The notes under the pieces were generated by a model that saw only the letters and a list, made by a program, of their open reading frames with translations, did not search any database and was not told the origin of the DNA. A program made the translations under genes and the position numbers. From the NCBI GenBank assembly GCA_025351145.1, contig JANXWM010000518.1, positions 1 to 8,908 on the forward strand: a DNA stretch of 8,908 nt, in the 5' to 3' direction. The DNA is from Chitinophagaceae bacterium (lineage in GTDB: Bacteria; Bacteroidota; Bacteroidia; Chitinophagales; Chitinophagaceae). This document shows, piece by piece, positions 1 through 7,158 of the stretch (position 1 is its first letter; every line of letters starts with the position of its first letter).

Positions 1-280
1 AGGCACAGCCTTTCAGCAAAGGGTATGGGGCGAGCTGGTGAATATTGGCTTTGGCAAAACGATCAGTTATATGGATTTGGCCAAAAAGCTGGGCGACCCT
101 AAAGTAATACGTGCGGCTGCCAGCACCAATGGTAAAAACAAGATTGCCATCATTGTTCCCTGCCACAGGGTAATTGGCAGCGACAGATCGCTTACAGGTT
201 ACGGTGGGGGCTTATGGAGAAAGAAATGGCTGCTGCAGCATGAGTTCAGGATTGCGCATGGTGTGCAGACTTTATTTTAA
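1..280 (+). CDS. ogt: Methylated-DNA--protein-cysteine methyltransferase, C-terminal part (5' end off the window)
   Basis: Repairs O6-alkylguanine (and O4-alkylthymine) in DNA by moving the alkyl group irreversibly to its own cysteine. The frame is open from base 2, so the start lies outside the window and about 92 residues are visible. Seen directly: the family opening GTAFQQRVW; the helix-turn-helix-like stretch ISYMDLAKKLG followed by a RAAASTNGKNK segment (arginine finger and Asn-Gly); the active-site motif PCHRVIG, with the acceptor cysteine codon at 161-163; and the closing GYGGGLWRKKWLLQHE. The visible part covers nearly the whole catalytic domain. A GTG at 38 is an internal codon, not a start, because conserved family sequence precedes it. 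It converges with cdd, and the 115-bp gap between them is mostly filled by a dispersed repeat module. It could be the C-terminal domain of an Ada-type fusion, which cannot be judged from here. Confidence 0.94.
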   Translation, partial: GTAFQQRVWGELVNIGFGKTISYMDLAKKLGDPKVIRAAASTNGKNKIAIIVPCHRVIGSDRSLTGYGGGLWRKKWLLQHEFRIAHGVQTLF

Positions 281-305
281 ACTCACCGGTTTTTATTGCA
301 GGTTG

Positions 306-395
306 CTTCGCTTTGCTGCATAATGTTACGAACGTACAAGAGTGCGACGCAACGAAAGCTTCATTCATATTCTTCTGCCTGGCTCAAAAAAATCT
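306..395 (-). repeat. Dispersed repeat module, copy A (single)
   Basis: Read on the minus strand, this starts 3 nt after the cdd stop codon. It has a T7 run (392-386), GAGCCAGGCAGAAG, an AAGCTT box, the core CGTTGCGTCGCAC plus TCTTGTACGTTC (354-330) and the tail GCAAAGCGAAG (316-306). The same order and almost the same length occur at 2655-2742 on the other strand. It fills most of the gap between the convergent ogt and cdd genes. No paired inverted arm is visible here; ogt coding sequence lies just beyond. Its role is unknown; REP-like or MITE-like DNA, or a 3'-end RNA element, are possibilities. Confidence 0.75.
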
Positions 396-881
396 TTACT
401 TTAAATCACTGCTGCTAAAACCTAAAGGCAACAATTCAGCGGCTTTTGAGATGATGTAAACTTTACCTTCTAATCCACCAAGTATCAGCCGAATTGGTTG
501 ATGTTGCCGTTCTTCGTACTCGGCCAGTGTTTGGCGGCAAATACCACATGGAGAAGCTGGTTTATTGCTAATACCATTTTCGTTGTAATAGCTGATAGCA
601 ATGGTTTCTATGGCAACGCCGGGAAACTGTGATGAAGCTGAAGACAGCAGCACACGCTCTGCGCAAATACCCACAGGATAGCTTGCGTTTTCCTGGTTGG
701 TGCCGTTTACAAAAACGCCGTTTTGCAGTATTGCAGTTGCGCCTACATTGAAATGAGAGTATGGTGCATAAGCATGCTTAAGTGCTTCTTTCGCTTTGAT
801 GAGCAGTTGTGCATCAGCGTCATTTAGTTCGGTAATTGAGTCGTACACTTCGAAAGAAAAGCCTGTTTGCTGCTGAGTCAT
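396..881 (-). CDS. cdd: Cytidine deaminase
   Basis: Zinc-dependent hydrolytic deamination of cytidine and deoxycytidine to uridine and deoxyuridine, in cytosolic pyrimidine salvage. The 161-residue length fits the short homotetrameric class. Visible motifs are AYAPYSHFNVGA (substrate pocket), TNQENASYPVGICAER with the catalytic Cys-Ala-Glu (Cys ligates zinc, Glu shuttles protons) and PCGICRQ with the other two zinc-ligand cysteines. The ATG start at 881 has an A-rich leader (AAATAACAACT), as is usual in Bacteroidota, which rarely rely on Shine-Dalgarno sites. The lepB terminator lies only 46 bp upstream, so cdd needs its own promoter, but I see no clear TAnnTTTG box. A 6-bp inverted repeat (ATTAGC/GCTAAT, 895-914) lies in the leader and could be an operator; this is weak. 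The gene ends directly against repeat module A. Confidence 0.96.
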   Translation of the reverse strand: MTQQQTGFSFEVYDSITELNDADAQLLIKAKEALKHAYAPYSHFNVGATAILQNGVFVNGTNQENASYPVGICAERVLLSSASSQFPGVAIETIAISYYNENGISNKPASPCGICRQTLAEYEERQHQPIRLILGGLEGKVYIISKAAELLPLGFSSSDLK

Positions 882-926
882 AGTTGTTATTTATATTAGC
901 TTACAACTGCTAATTGCTGTTAAGGT

Positions 927-961
927 AAAAAATCCCCGCAATTCGAGTGCGGGGATTTTTT
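927..961 (-). terminator. Strong intrinsic terminator of lepB
   Basis: A perfect 14-bp inverted repeat, 927-940 (A6 then TCCCCGCA) and 948-961 (TGCGGGGA then T6), surrounds a 7-nt loop. In the minus-strand transcript the GC-rich hairpin is followed by a U-run, starting 21 nt after the lepB stop. The symmetry would let it work in both directions. It separates lepB from cdd, which starts 46 bp further on. Confidence 0.92.
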
Positions 962-981
962 TATTTAAGATTGCAAGTGCT

Positions 982-2481
982 TTATTTAATGCTGCTGAAC
1001 AAGCGGTTCCATCTTGGTCCGCCGTTCCAGCTAAACCATATCATTGAAGCTTTACCTACTACATTTGTTTCGGGAACAAAACCCCAGAAACGGCTGTCCT
1101 GGCTGCGGTGGCGGTTATCACCCATCATCCAGTAATAATTATATTTGGGAGTATAGGTAGTTATTTCTTTTCCGTTGATGATGAATTTACCGTTGCTGTC
1201 GTCAAATGTATTTTGTTCATAAACGGTAATCAGCCTGCGGTACAGCTCAATATTTTCGTGGGTTAAAGTAATGGTTTCGCCTTTCTTTGGAATACTGATT
1301 GGACCAAAATTATCCCTTGTCCAGCTTGCAGAAAGAGCACTGTATGGAAATGTATTTTCTCTTTTATACAATGCAAAGTGACAAGTGCCACCCACAAATT
1401 TATCAACCTTTAATTTTTCTTCGGGTGTCATGTTAATGATCACACAACCACTGTCTGGTTCAATATCGCCAAGTCCCGCACTGGTAACAATGCCAAGCTG
1501 TTCATTTAAAAAATCTGACGAAATGGATTTGCCATTGGTTGGCACATTGTAATCTATCTGCGATCCCGGAGGAATTAAAGCAGGCTGATCGTTTACAAAC
1601 AATACACCGCCTTTCACCTGAATTTTATCGCCTGCAACGCCTGTGCAGCGTTTAATATAGTTATCGGTTTTATCCATTGGGTGTACGAGTAAATGATCGC
1701 CGTAATCAGCCTTCAGTGCATCGCGGTTACCGTTGTATCTTTCGCGCAGCATATCGTAATAAGGCACTGCAGAACCATAGCCTTCAAGGTTTATAATGGT
1801 ATCGCCTGCGGGGAAGTTGAATACTACTACATCGTTGCGTTTAACTTCTGTAAAGCCCGGTAACCTTGTATAGGGAACCTGTATCCATTTTAAATACGAT
1901 GGGGTGGTAGGCATTCCCGGTAATGTGTTGTGTACAAAGGGAAAACTAATAGGCGTTTGCGGCAGCCTTGGGCCGTAGCTCATTTTATTCACAAAAAGAA
2001 AATCGTTGATGAGCAGGGTTTTTTCCATGCTCTCCGTAGGTATGGTATAAGCTTCAAAAACAAATGTGCGTATGATGGTTGCAGCAACTACTGCAAAAAC
2101 TGCAGCATCGATCCACTCACGGGAAGCCGATTTTTTATAATGGCTTACAACCTTTGCCCCGCCCCATCTTACCTCTTTTGAATAGCCGAGGTATGGCAGG
2201 TAAACAAAAGGTAAAAACACTGCAGCAGCATGATGGGCTGTATTGAATTTACCAAAATGCATTACAAAAATAATGGTGATCCAGATAGTGATAAACTGGC
2301 CCACAATAGGTATTAACTGCAACCAGAACCAGAATTTTGGAATACCGCATTCCTGTACAATACACCAGGTATTGTAAAAAGGTACAAGGGCTTTCCATGG
2401 CTCTATGCCTGCTTTTTTAAACATGCCATACATACCAAGATGCCAGCCAATAGTACCGAGGATAAAAATGATCCAACCCAT
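982..2481 (-). CDS. lepB: Signal peptidase I with N-terminal multi-helix (DUF5684-like) domain
   Basis: Cleaves signal peptides from exported proteins on the outer face of the inner membrane with a Ser/Lys dyad. The protein has 499 residues, against 200-325 for a typical enzyme. Residues ~1-105 form an extra membrane domain with hydrophobic segments near 1-19, 52-75 and 82-100 and the motif GIEPWKALVPFYNTW, which resembles DUF5684. A further helix at ~124-142 leads into the S26 peptidase. The catalytic Ser is S151 (IPTESMEKTL), the general-base Lys is K277 (NYIKRCTGVAGD), and the conserved closing box is GDNRHRSQDSRFWGFVP at 454-470. A long insertion (~300-440) separates these boxes, as in other Bacteroidota LepB proteins. 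The ATG at 2481 sits ~20 nt below a good promoter, and a strong terminator follows 21 nt after the stop, so it is probably monocistronic. All catalytic residues are present. Confidence 0.96.
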   Translation of the reverse strand: MGWIIFILGTIGWHLGMYGMFKKAGIEPWKALVPFYNTWCIVQECGIPKFWFWLQLIPIVGQFITIWITIIFVMHFGKFNTAHHAAAVFLPFVYLPYLGYSKEVRWGGAKVVSHYKKSASREWIDAAVFAVVAATIIRTFVFEAYTIPTESMEKTLLINDFLFVNKMSYGPRLPQTPISFPFVHNTLPGMPTTPSYLKWIQVPYTRLPGFTEVKRNDVVVFNFPAGDTIINLEGYGSAVPYYDMLRERYNGNRDALKADYGDHLLVHPMDKTDNYIKRCTGVAGDKIQVKGGVLFVNDQPALIPPGSQIDYNVPTNGKSISSDFLNEQLGIVTSAGLGDIEPDSGCVIINMTPEEKLKVDKFVGGTCHFALYKRENTFPYSALSASWTRDNFGPISIPKKGETITLTHENIELYRRLITVYEQNTFDDSNGKFIINGKEITTYTPKYNYYWMMGDNRHRSQDSRFWGFVPETNVVGKASMIWFSWNGGPRWNRLFSSIK

Positions 2482-2501
2482 TATTTTTAGTTTAATGTGC
2501 G

Positions 2502-2532
2502 CAAAAATAACATTCTCTTAAAGGTTTCAAAA
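2502..2532 (-). promoter_or_regulatory. Bacteroidota-type promoter of lepB
   Basis: On the minus strand TTTTG (2532-2528) is followed after an 18-nt spacer by TATTTTTG (2509-2502), an exact match to the Bacteroidota primary-sigma -7 box TAnnTTTG with its TTG-type -33 box. The -7 box ends 20 bp before the lepB ATG, so the leader would be short and A+T-rich, without a Shine-Dalgarno site. Confidence 0.75.
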
Positions 2533-2654
2533 TCAATCTGCACAAAGTTTTCATAATAAAAAGCAAAGGCAGGAAACCGGTTTTATTAAAAACAGCATCC
2601 GGTTAGTAGTGCTGCACAACCAAATATTACAGGGGCTTTGTGATTTTATGAATA

Positions 2655-2742
2655 TTTTTTGGGGAGCCGGCAGAAGGAGTGCTATCAAGCTTCCGTTGTG
2701 TCACTCACTTGTACGTTCTGAACAATGATGAGCAAAGCGAAG
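2655..2742 (+). repeat. Dispersed repeat module, copy B (plus-strand orientation)
   Basis: It has the same order of parts as copy A: T6 (2655-2660), GAGCCGGCAGAAG, an AAGCTT box, the core at 2694-2718 and the tail GCAAAGCGAAG (2732-2742, identical to copy A). The core matches that of copy A at 21 of 25 positions without gaps. Further on, GTACAA at 2784-2789 followed by CGATCCCG may be the remnant of a second, inverted arm that has lost its core. This is inferred from the comparable GTACAA...ACGATGCCCG in copy D. Between the lepB promoter and this copy (2533-2654) I see nothing definable. Confidence 0.7.
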
Positions 2743-2879
2743 ATGAAAACAACGTACTTCACTGCTCGATAAAGAATCCGAATGTACAACGATCCCGCCA
2801 TGACGCATTGGCATCAAGTTAATTTTTATTTTAACAGCGTTCAAACGCAATGTCCTTAATGCTCAAGCCGCATGGCTTC

Positions 2880-2989
2880 GTTGTCTCAACAGCGCTGCTT
2901 TCGCTTCTTTGAAAAAATATGCTTCGCATTTTTTCAATTCCGCCTTCGGCGGAACCGAATCCGCCGCGGCGGACGCTTTATGAGACAAC
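2880..2989. repeat. Nested inverted-repeat element (three hairpins inside an outer stem)
   Basis: An outer inverted repeat, GTTGTCTCA (2880-2888) with TGAGACAAC (2981-2989), encloses AGCG/CGCT and three inner palindromes. These are GAAAAAAT/ATTTTTTC (2911-2918 with 2928-2935), TTCCGCC-TTC-GGCGGAA (2938-2954) and the perfect 14-bp palindrome TCCGCCGCGGCGGA (2960-2973). It carries no ORF and lies between repeat copies B and C. It looks like a small non-autonomous mobile element, a REP cluster or a structured RNA; the sequence alone does not decide. The remainder of this gap (2800-2879 and 2990-3075) holds only small hairpins such as GCGTT-CA-AACGC at 2837-2848. Confidence 0.65.
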
Positions 2990-3075
2990 TGGTATCAGGT
3001 GCGAAGTGCTCAAATCCGAGCCCATAATAACTGGCTGGAACGCTTATTGAGTAAGGATGACAGCACTTCTTGCTA

Positions 3076-3277
3076 TTATTTAGCTTGAAGCACATGCGAA
3101 GCTTCGGGAGCACTCTTGTACGTTCGCAAAATATTCAGCTACAAGCCGCATGGCGTACGCTGCAGGCAAAAAACACTATAGCTTATAGTGTGCAGCCCAA
3201 AGCTCATAGCTATTCTTCAGTACAAGAGTGCGACGCAACGAGGATGCCATGAAATTCTACTGCGGAGCCCAAAAAAA
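3076..3277. repeat. Dispersed repeat, copy C (inverted pair of modules)
   Basis: The left arm on the plus strand has an eroded T-rich start (~3076), AAGCTTCG and GCACTCTTGTACGTTC (3110-3125). The right arm, inverted, has GTACAAGAGTGCGACGCAAC (3220-3239) and continues through GGAGCCC to A7 (3271-3277). The inner 12 bp of the arms (GCACTCTTGTAC with GTACAAGAGTGC) pair perfectly around about 98 bp. The distance from the core to the A-run in the right arm is 29 nt, against 30 nt in copies A and D. A short ORF through this stretch is composed of repeat sequence and is not taken as a gene. The pair lies downstream of the histidine kinase stop. Confidence 0.72.
3168..3191 (-). terminator. Candidate intrinsic terminator inside repeat copy C
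   Basis: On the minus strand ACACTATA-AGC-TATAGTGT (3191-3173) forms an 8-bp stem with a 3-nt loop, and T residues continue to 3168. It would end transcripts coming from the kinase gene about 150 nt after its stop codon. The stem is A+T-rich, so strength is doubtful, and no better candidate was seen closer to the kinase. Confidence 0.4.
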
Positions 3278-3323
3278 TCTACTGCAAAATTCGGAATGAA
3301 ATACTCTTATTGGGCTCAAAAAA
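3265..3323 (-). repeat. Inverted repeat with two T-runs just after the kinase stop
   Basis: GAGCCCAA (3265-3272) and TTGGGCTC (3310-3317) are exact inverted repeats, and each adjoins an A-run on the plus strand (3271-3277 and 3318-3323). The second A-run lies ~20 nt beyond the kinase stop. The GAGCC-next-to-T-run unit is the outer end of the dispersed repeat, so this looks like an additional partial module end abutting copy C. Confidence 0.5.
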
Positions 3324-3343
3324 GATCCTGTTTATGAAGTATT

Positions 3344-6300
3344 TTACTGCTTAACCAGTGGCAGGGAAACGTAAAATGTGGAACCGTCATTTTCTTTTGT
3401 TTCGAACCAGATAGTGCCATTAGCTTTTTCTGCTATGCCTTTGCAGATTGCAAGCCCGAGGCCGGTTCCGGAAGATTTGGTGGTGAAATTTGGTGTGAAT
3501 ATTTTGGGCTTCATGTTTACCGGTATGCCGGTTCCGTTATCCTGAACAGATACAATAAGCTCTCTCTGTTTTAAGCGTTGCCTTATAATAATTTTCGCTG
3601 TTTCATTTTCGCCGTATGCCTCTATTGCATTTTTTATAAGGTTGGTAAAGAGGCGGTTCATTTGTATTTTATCGGCTTTAACCAGGTAATTACCTTCTTC
3701 TTTTTTCCAGGAAATATTGATTCTTGCATCGGCACTAAATAAGGTAATGATGGAACTGATTACGCTGGAAAGATCAAATTCTTCTTCGTTTACAATGGCA
3801 ATATTGGCAAGCTGTGAAAAGTCTCCGGCAATTTTTGAGAGCTGGTCTATTTGCTCAACGAGGGTTACCGCAACCTGCTTGGAGAGTTCTTTTACATTGG
3901 GCGAATTATTGTCGATAGCCCGCTCAAGGTATTGTATACTTAACTTCATTGGCGTGAGGGGGTTCTTTATTTCGTGTGCAACCTGCCTTGCCATTTCGCG
4001 CCATGCGCCTTCCCTTTCGCTTCGTGCAAGTGCGCTGGCACTTTCGGAAAGCTTCTTAACCATTTTATTGTATTCGCTTACCAGTTCGCCAAGTTCATCA
4101 TCTTTCTTCCATTCAATTTCTTCGTTGATAGAACCAAAGCTTATGGCTTTCATTTTATCGGCTATAAAAGTGAAGGAAGAGGTAATACGCGATGTAACCC
4201 AAATGGCGATGGCACCGGCCATAATGAATATAAGTGCATTAAGGTTGATAATAGTAATAAGAAAGTTGGAAATTTCCTGGTTAAGTTCGTTTTCGGAATT
4301 AATGGAAGGAATATTAAGATAAGCAAGTGTAGCGCCCTGTTCATTTTTTACAGGCACATAAATGCTGGAATAGGTATAATCAACCACCTTTTCGCTTTGT
4401 ATATACTGTGTATTGCGGTTATAACGCATGGCATAGTATGCCCCGGCGTTCATTTTATTGCTGAGTATGCCGTTATCGTAAAGATACTGCTGCGAGGAAA
4501 CCTGCAGGTTACCCGAAAGGTCGAAAATATTAATATCGTTGTTGTGCGTTTCTGCTATTTCAACGATGCGTTTTTCAAGCTCCAGGTTGAGATCAATATT
4601 ATTAACATTGAACATATCGCTGTAAACAACCTGTTCTTTGGCAATACGCTCAATTTCGTTCACCATTATCTGTGCATTGCTTCTCAGTTTTTCATCGGTG
4701 CTTTTATTAAACCTGATATAAAAAAAAGAAATAGTTGTAAAACCAATCACGATAAAGGAAACAATACTTACCAGTACAATAATCGTTTGTATTTGTGTAC
4801 GTATATTAAACCGGAATATCCTTTTAATCCCGGCCCTGCTAAAACGCGTTTTAAAGATAAGGTTAGCGAAATGCTGGATGAGCACAAGGATAATGAACAG
4901 TGCAAAAACGTAGGCAAAAAAAGTGATTGATTCTGCAAACCATTTGTTTTCCCTGGGTACAACGATCATTTTATTATCCCTGCCATTATACCAGAGGATA
5001 CTGTAGCCATCTTTTGTAACAAAATAAGAATCCCCAAATTTTGGAACATCTTTTTTTGAGATGGTATCTGTAAAATTATAATTGCCTTTACTTTTTACGA
5101 GCTGATATTTATTGTAGATAGCATAAGGATAATTATTTACATCACCCACGCGGCTGCTGATCAGTTTGCTGAAAAGCCCCGGGTTAAGCTCTTCCCTTTT
5201 ATAGGATTGCGGCCTTATAATAAGGAAAACATAACCCTGAAGCGAAGAGTCTGCAGAATGGATATCCTTTTCATAAATATAACTAAACTGGTCAAAGGCA
5301 TTTTCATAATAATACAATCCCTGCCGCCTGGTATCGGGCACCCCCTGGTTGGATATGATCGCTTTTATATCATTATAAGATGTTGAATCTTCATTAAACA
5401 GGGGTTTAAAATTCTTATCGTAAGTATAAATGCGGGAATCAAAATTATTGAGGTAACCACGAAAATTTGAATTAACAAAGCCGCTCTTCAAAACCAGGTT
5501 ATCGTTCCTGTTATAAAGCTTGCTGAAATTATCGTTCAAAAAAAGTTGATTAACCCTTGTTGCCGCCATATCAATCATGGTTTCGGTTTCCTGGTCTGTG
5601 CTGATCCGTATCTTATCTGCAAAGCTTTTTCTTTTATTTTCCTCCAGCGATTTATTCTGGAACATTAAGAGGGCAGTAACGGAAGCCATAAGGAATATGC
5701 TCCATGGCATAAACCAACGCGAATTATAAAAAGAAAAGTTTATTTCATCTTTTAGCAGTGCAAGAAAAATATAAAATAAAATCAGCCATGCTACCAAAAC
5801 AAAATCCAGCTTAATATCTCCATTACCGTGTATATTAAAACTTAAAAAAAGCAGGGAAAATGCAGCGAGTATAATTACCCTCCAGTACATCCCTGCCTGT
5901 AGTTTTAATGAAATTTTCACCAGTAACTGCGATATATAAAAAAAACTTAACAGCAGAAAACAGATAATAACAAAGCTTGTTACAGAATACCAGTTCAGCG
6001 AAAAGAAATTGGTAACGTCGAAAGATAATTTTCCTGTTGAGTCTGTAATAAGGCTGCTTAAAAAACCAGTCATATACATGGTAAAAAGCGGCATAATAAA
6101 CAGGGCTGCAACTGCAGCAGTTTTCTTTACCCAGGCCCTGGAGAAAAATACATGCTGGCTTAAATGCCGGAAGTTGAATTTAATAAAGCTTACCAGCCAG
6201 AACAAAAGAATAACATTGATGAGCAAATCGCCCAGCGATTTATTGATATTGCTTGATGCATAAATATTGGGGTCGAATAAATCCAGCTTACTGTAGTCAA

Positions 6301-7108
6301 AAGGAAAATGGAAAAAATAGCTCAGTAACCGGGCACTGGTTACTATAAGCAGCAGAAAAAGAAAACCTGCAGCAAAGCCATTTAGTTCAGCAAGTTCCGA
6401 TGCAACCAGGTTTACAAAAAGCATCAGCAGTATAATGGCTGCAACCCGCAGCAATAGCGAAAAAGTTTCAGGCTGTTCAAATAAAGCGGCTTCTTTTTTC
6501 TCAATATAAAAAAGCTGCTTGCCGGTTGCCGAAACAACAGGCGTACCGGCTGGCGTAATATTTATCTCATAATTTTTTTCCAGTTCACTGTTGGCCGCAA
6601 ATCTTTTTTGCAATATTTTATCTTCAATTTCATATTGCCAGTGCACAGGTATAAGCCCGTACAACAAATATTCGTGGCCATCTTTATTAAAAGTTTTCTT
6701 TATTAAAACAAAATAACTCTTTCTGTAAATAGTAGCATACTCGCCATCGGGCCGTGTAAAATCTTCCTTACTAATACTCATTATATTGGTATTCCAATAT
6801 AATTGTACGGGATGGCCACGATCATTTATAACATACCCAAAAACACCAATATCATCTTTGCCAAGCTGCACTTTTGCCGCAGAAGGTTTTTCTGTAATAA
6901 TACTTTCTATAAGCGCAGTATCCTGCAGCAGGCTGTTAAAACGCGTCTCCCCGGTGCTTATATATTTACTGATAAGCGTAGAAACTTTTTCGGGGTTGGA
7001 ATCAAAAGAAAAATAATTCGTAAATAAAAACGAGATGGTATACAGCCATGCAGCTGTAATAAAAAGATAACCGTGCCTGTAGGCTGACCGCCTTAAAATA
7101 CTTATCAA
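3344..7108 (-). CDS. Large 12-helix NtrY-like sensor histidine kinase (orphan)
   Basis: A membrane sensor that autophosphorylates on histidine and passes phosphate to a response regulator; no regulator gene is in the window. The protein has 1254 residues. Predicted helices lie near 13-33, 217-238, 243-263, 292-310, 329-350, 374-396, 408-425, 434-453, 466-484, 728-750, 775-798 and 948-970. These give three periplasmic regions (~34-216, ~485-727, ~800-947), consistent with the basic cytoplasmic loop 753-770. A HAMP domain follows (~971-1025), then the H-box VAHEIKNPLTPMKL with H1045, N-box N1160 (NLIKNAIEAYG), G1 box D1190-G1194 (DNGTGIP), F-box FTPNFTTK and G2 box GTGLGLA (1214-1220). All catalytic boxes are intact. 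The H-box resembles NtrY, but the N-terminal part is far larger than in classical NtrY. The start is TTG at 7108, with no in-frame ATG until about residue 110; a possible upstream ATG at 7151 is out of frame by one base in a T-run. The stimulus is unknown. Confidence 0.93.
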   Translation of the reverse strand: MISILRRSAYRHGYLFITAAWLYTISFLFTNYFSFDSNPEKVSTLISKYISTGETRFNSLLQDTALIESIITEKPSAAKVQLGKDDIGVFGYVINDRGHPVQLYWNTNIMSISKEDFTRPDGEYATIYRKSYFVLIKKTFNKDGHEYLLYGLIPVHWQYEIEDKILQKRFAANSELEKNYEINITPAGTPVVSATGKQLFYIEKKEAALFEQPETFSLLLRVAAIILLMLFVNLVASELAELNGFAAGFLFLLLIVTSARLLSYFFHFPFDYSKLDLFDPNIYASSNINKSLGDLLINVILLFWLVSFIKFNFRHLSQHVFFSRAWVKKTAAVAALFIMPLFTMYMTGFLSSLITDSTGKLSFDVTNFFSLNWYSVTSFVIICFLLLSFFYISQLLVKISLKLQAGMYWRVIILAAFSLLFLSFNIHGNGDIKLDFVLVAWLILFYIFLALLKDEINFSFYNSRWFMPWSIFLMASVTALLMFQNKSLEENKRKSFADKIRISTDQETETMIDMAATRVNQLFLNDNFSKLYNRNDNLVLKSGFVNSNFRGYLNNFDSRIYTYDKNFKPLFNEDSTSYNDIKAIISNQGVPDTRRQGLYYYENAFDQFSYIYEKDIHSADSSLQGYVFLIIRPQSYKREELNPGLFSKLISSRVGDVNNYPYAIYNKYQLVKSKGNYNFTDTISKKDVPKFGDSYFVTKDGYSILWYNGRDNKMIVVPRENKWFAESITFFAYVFALFIILVLIQHFANLIFKTRFSRAGIKRIFRFNIRTQIQTIIVLVSIVSFIVIGFTTISFFYIRFNKSTDEKLRSNAQIMVNEIERIAKEQVVYSDMFNVNNIDLNLELEKRIVEIAETHNNDINIFDLSGNLQVSSQQYLYDNGILSNKMNAGAYYAMRYNRNTQYIQSEKVVDYTYSSIYVPVKNEQGATLAYLNIPSINSENELNQEISNFLITIINLNALIFIMAGAIAIWVTSRITSSFTFIADKMKAISFGSINEEIEWKKDDELGELVSEYNKMVKKLSESASALARSEREGAWREMARQVAHEIKNPLTPMKLSIQYLERAIDNNSPNVKELSKQVAVTLVEQIDQLSKIAGDFSQLANIAIVNEEEFDLSSVISSIITLFSADARINISWKKEEGNYLVKADKIQMNRLFTNLIKNAIEAYGENETAKIIIRQRLKQRELIVSVQDNGTGIPVNMKPKIFTPNFTTKSSGTGLGLAICKGIAEKANGTIWFETKENDGSTFYVSLPLVKQ

Positions 7109-7158
7109 GGAGTTTTGTTTTCTTTTAAAAAAGTACGTATGCGCTATCCATTGTAAAA

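Noticed and set aside
895..914. ATTAGC/GCTAAT inverted repeat before cdd as an operator
   Set aside because: Six base pairs in A+T-rich DNA are easily found by chance and there is no regulator gene nearby; it is kept only as a remark under cdd.
3070..3252. Short plus-strand open frame in the kinase-lepB gap
   Set aside because: It runs through both arms of repeat copy C, so its codons are repeat sequence. There is no promoter or family resemblance.
3974..4930. A 318-codon open frame on the plus strand
   Set aside because: It lies wholly antisense to the conserved kinase (HAMP region and third periplasmic region), its composition is unlike a real protein, and no family motif is visible. The shorter plus-strand frame at 3717-4322 is rejected for the same reason.
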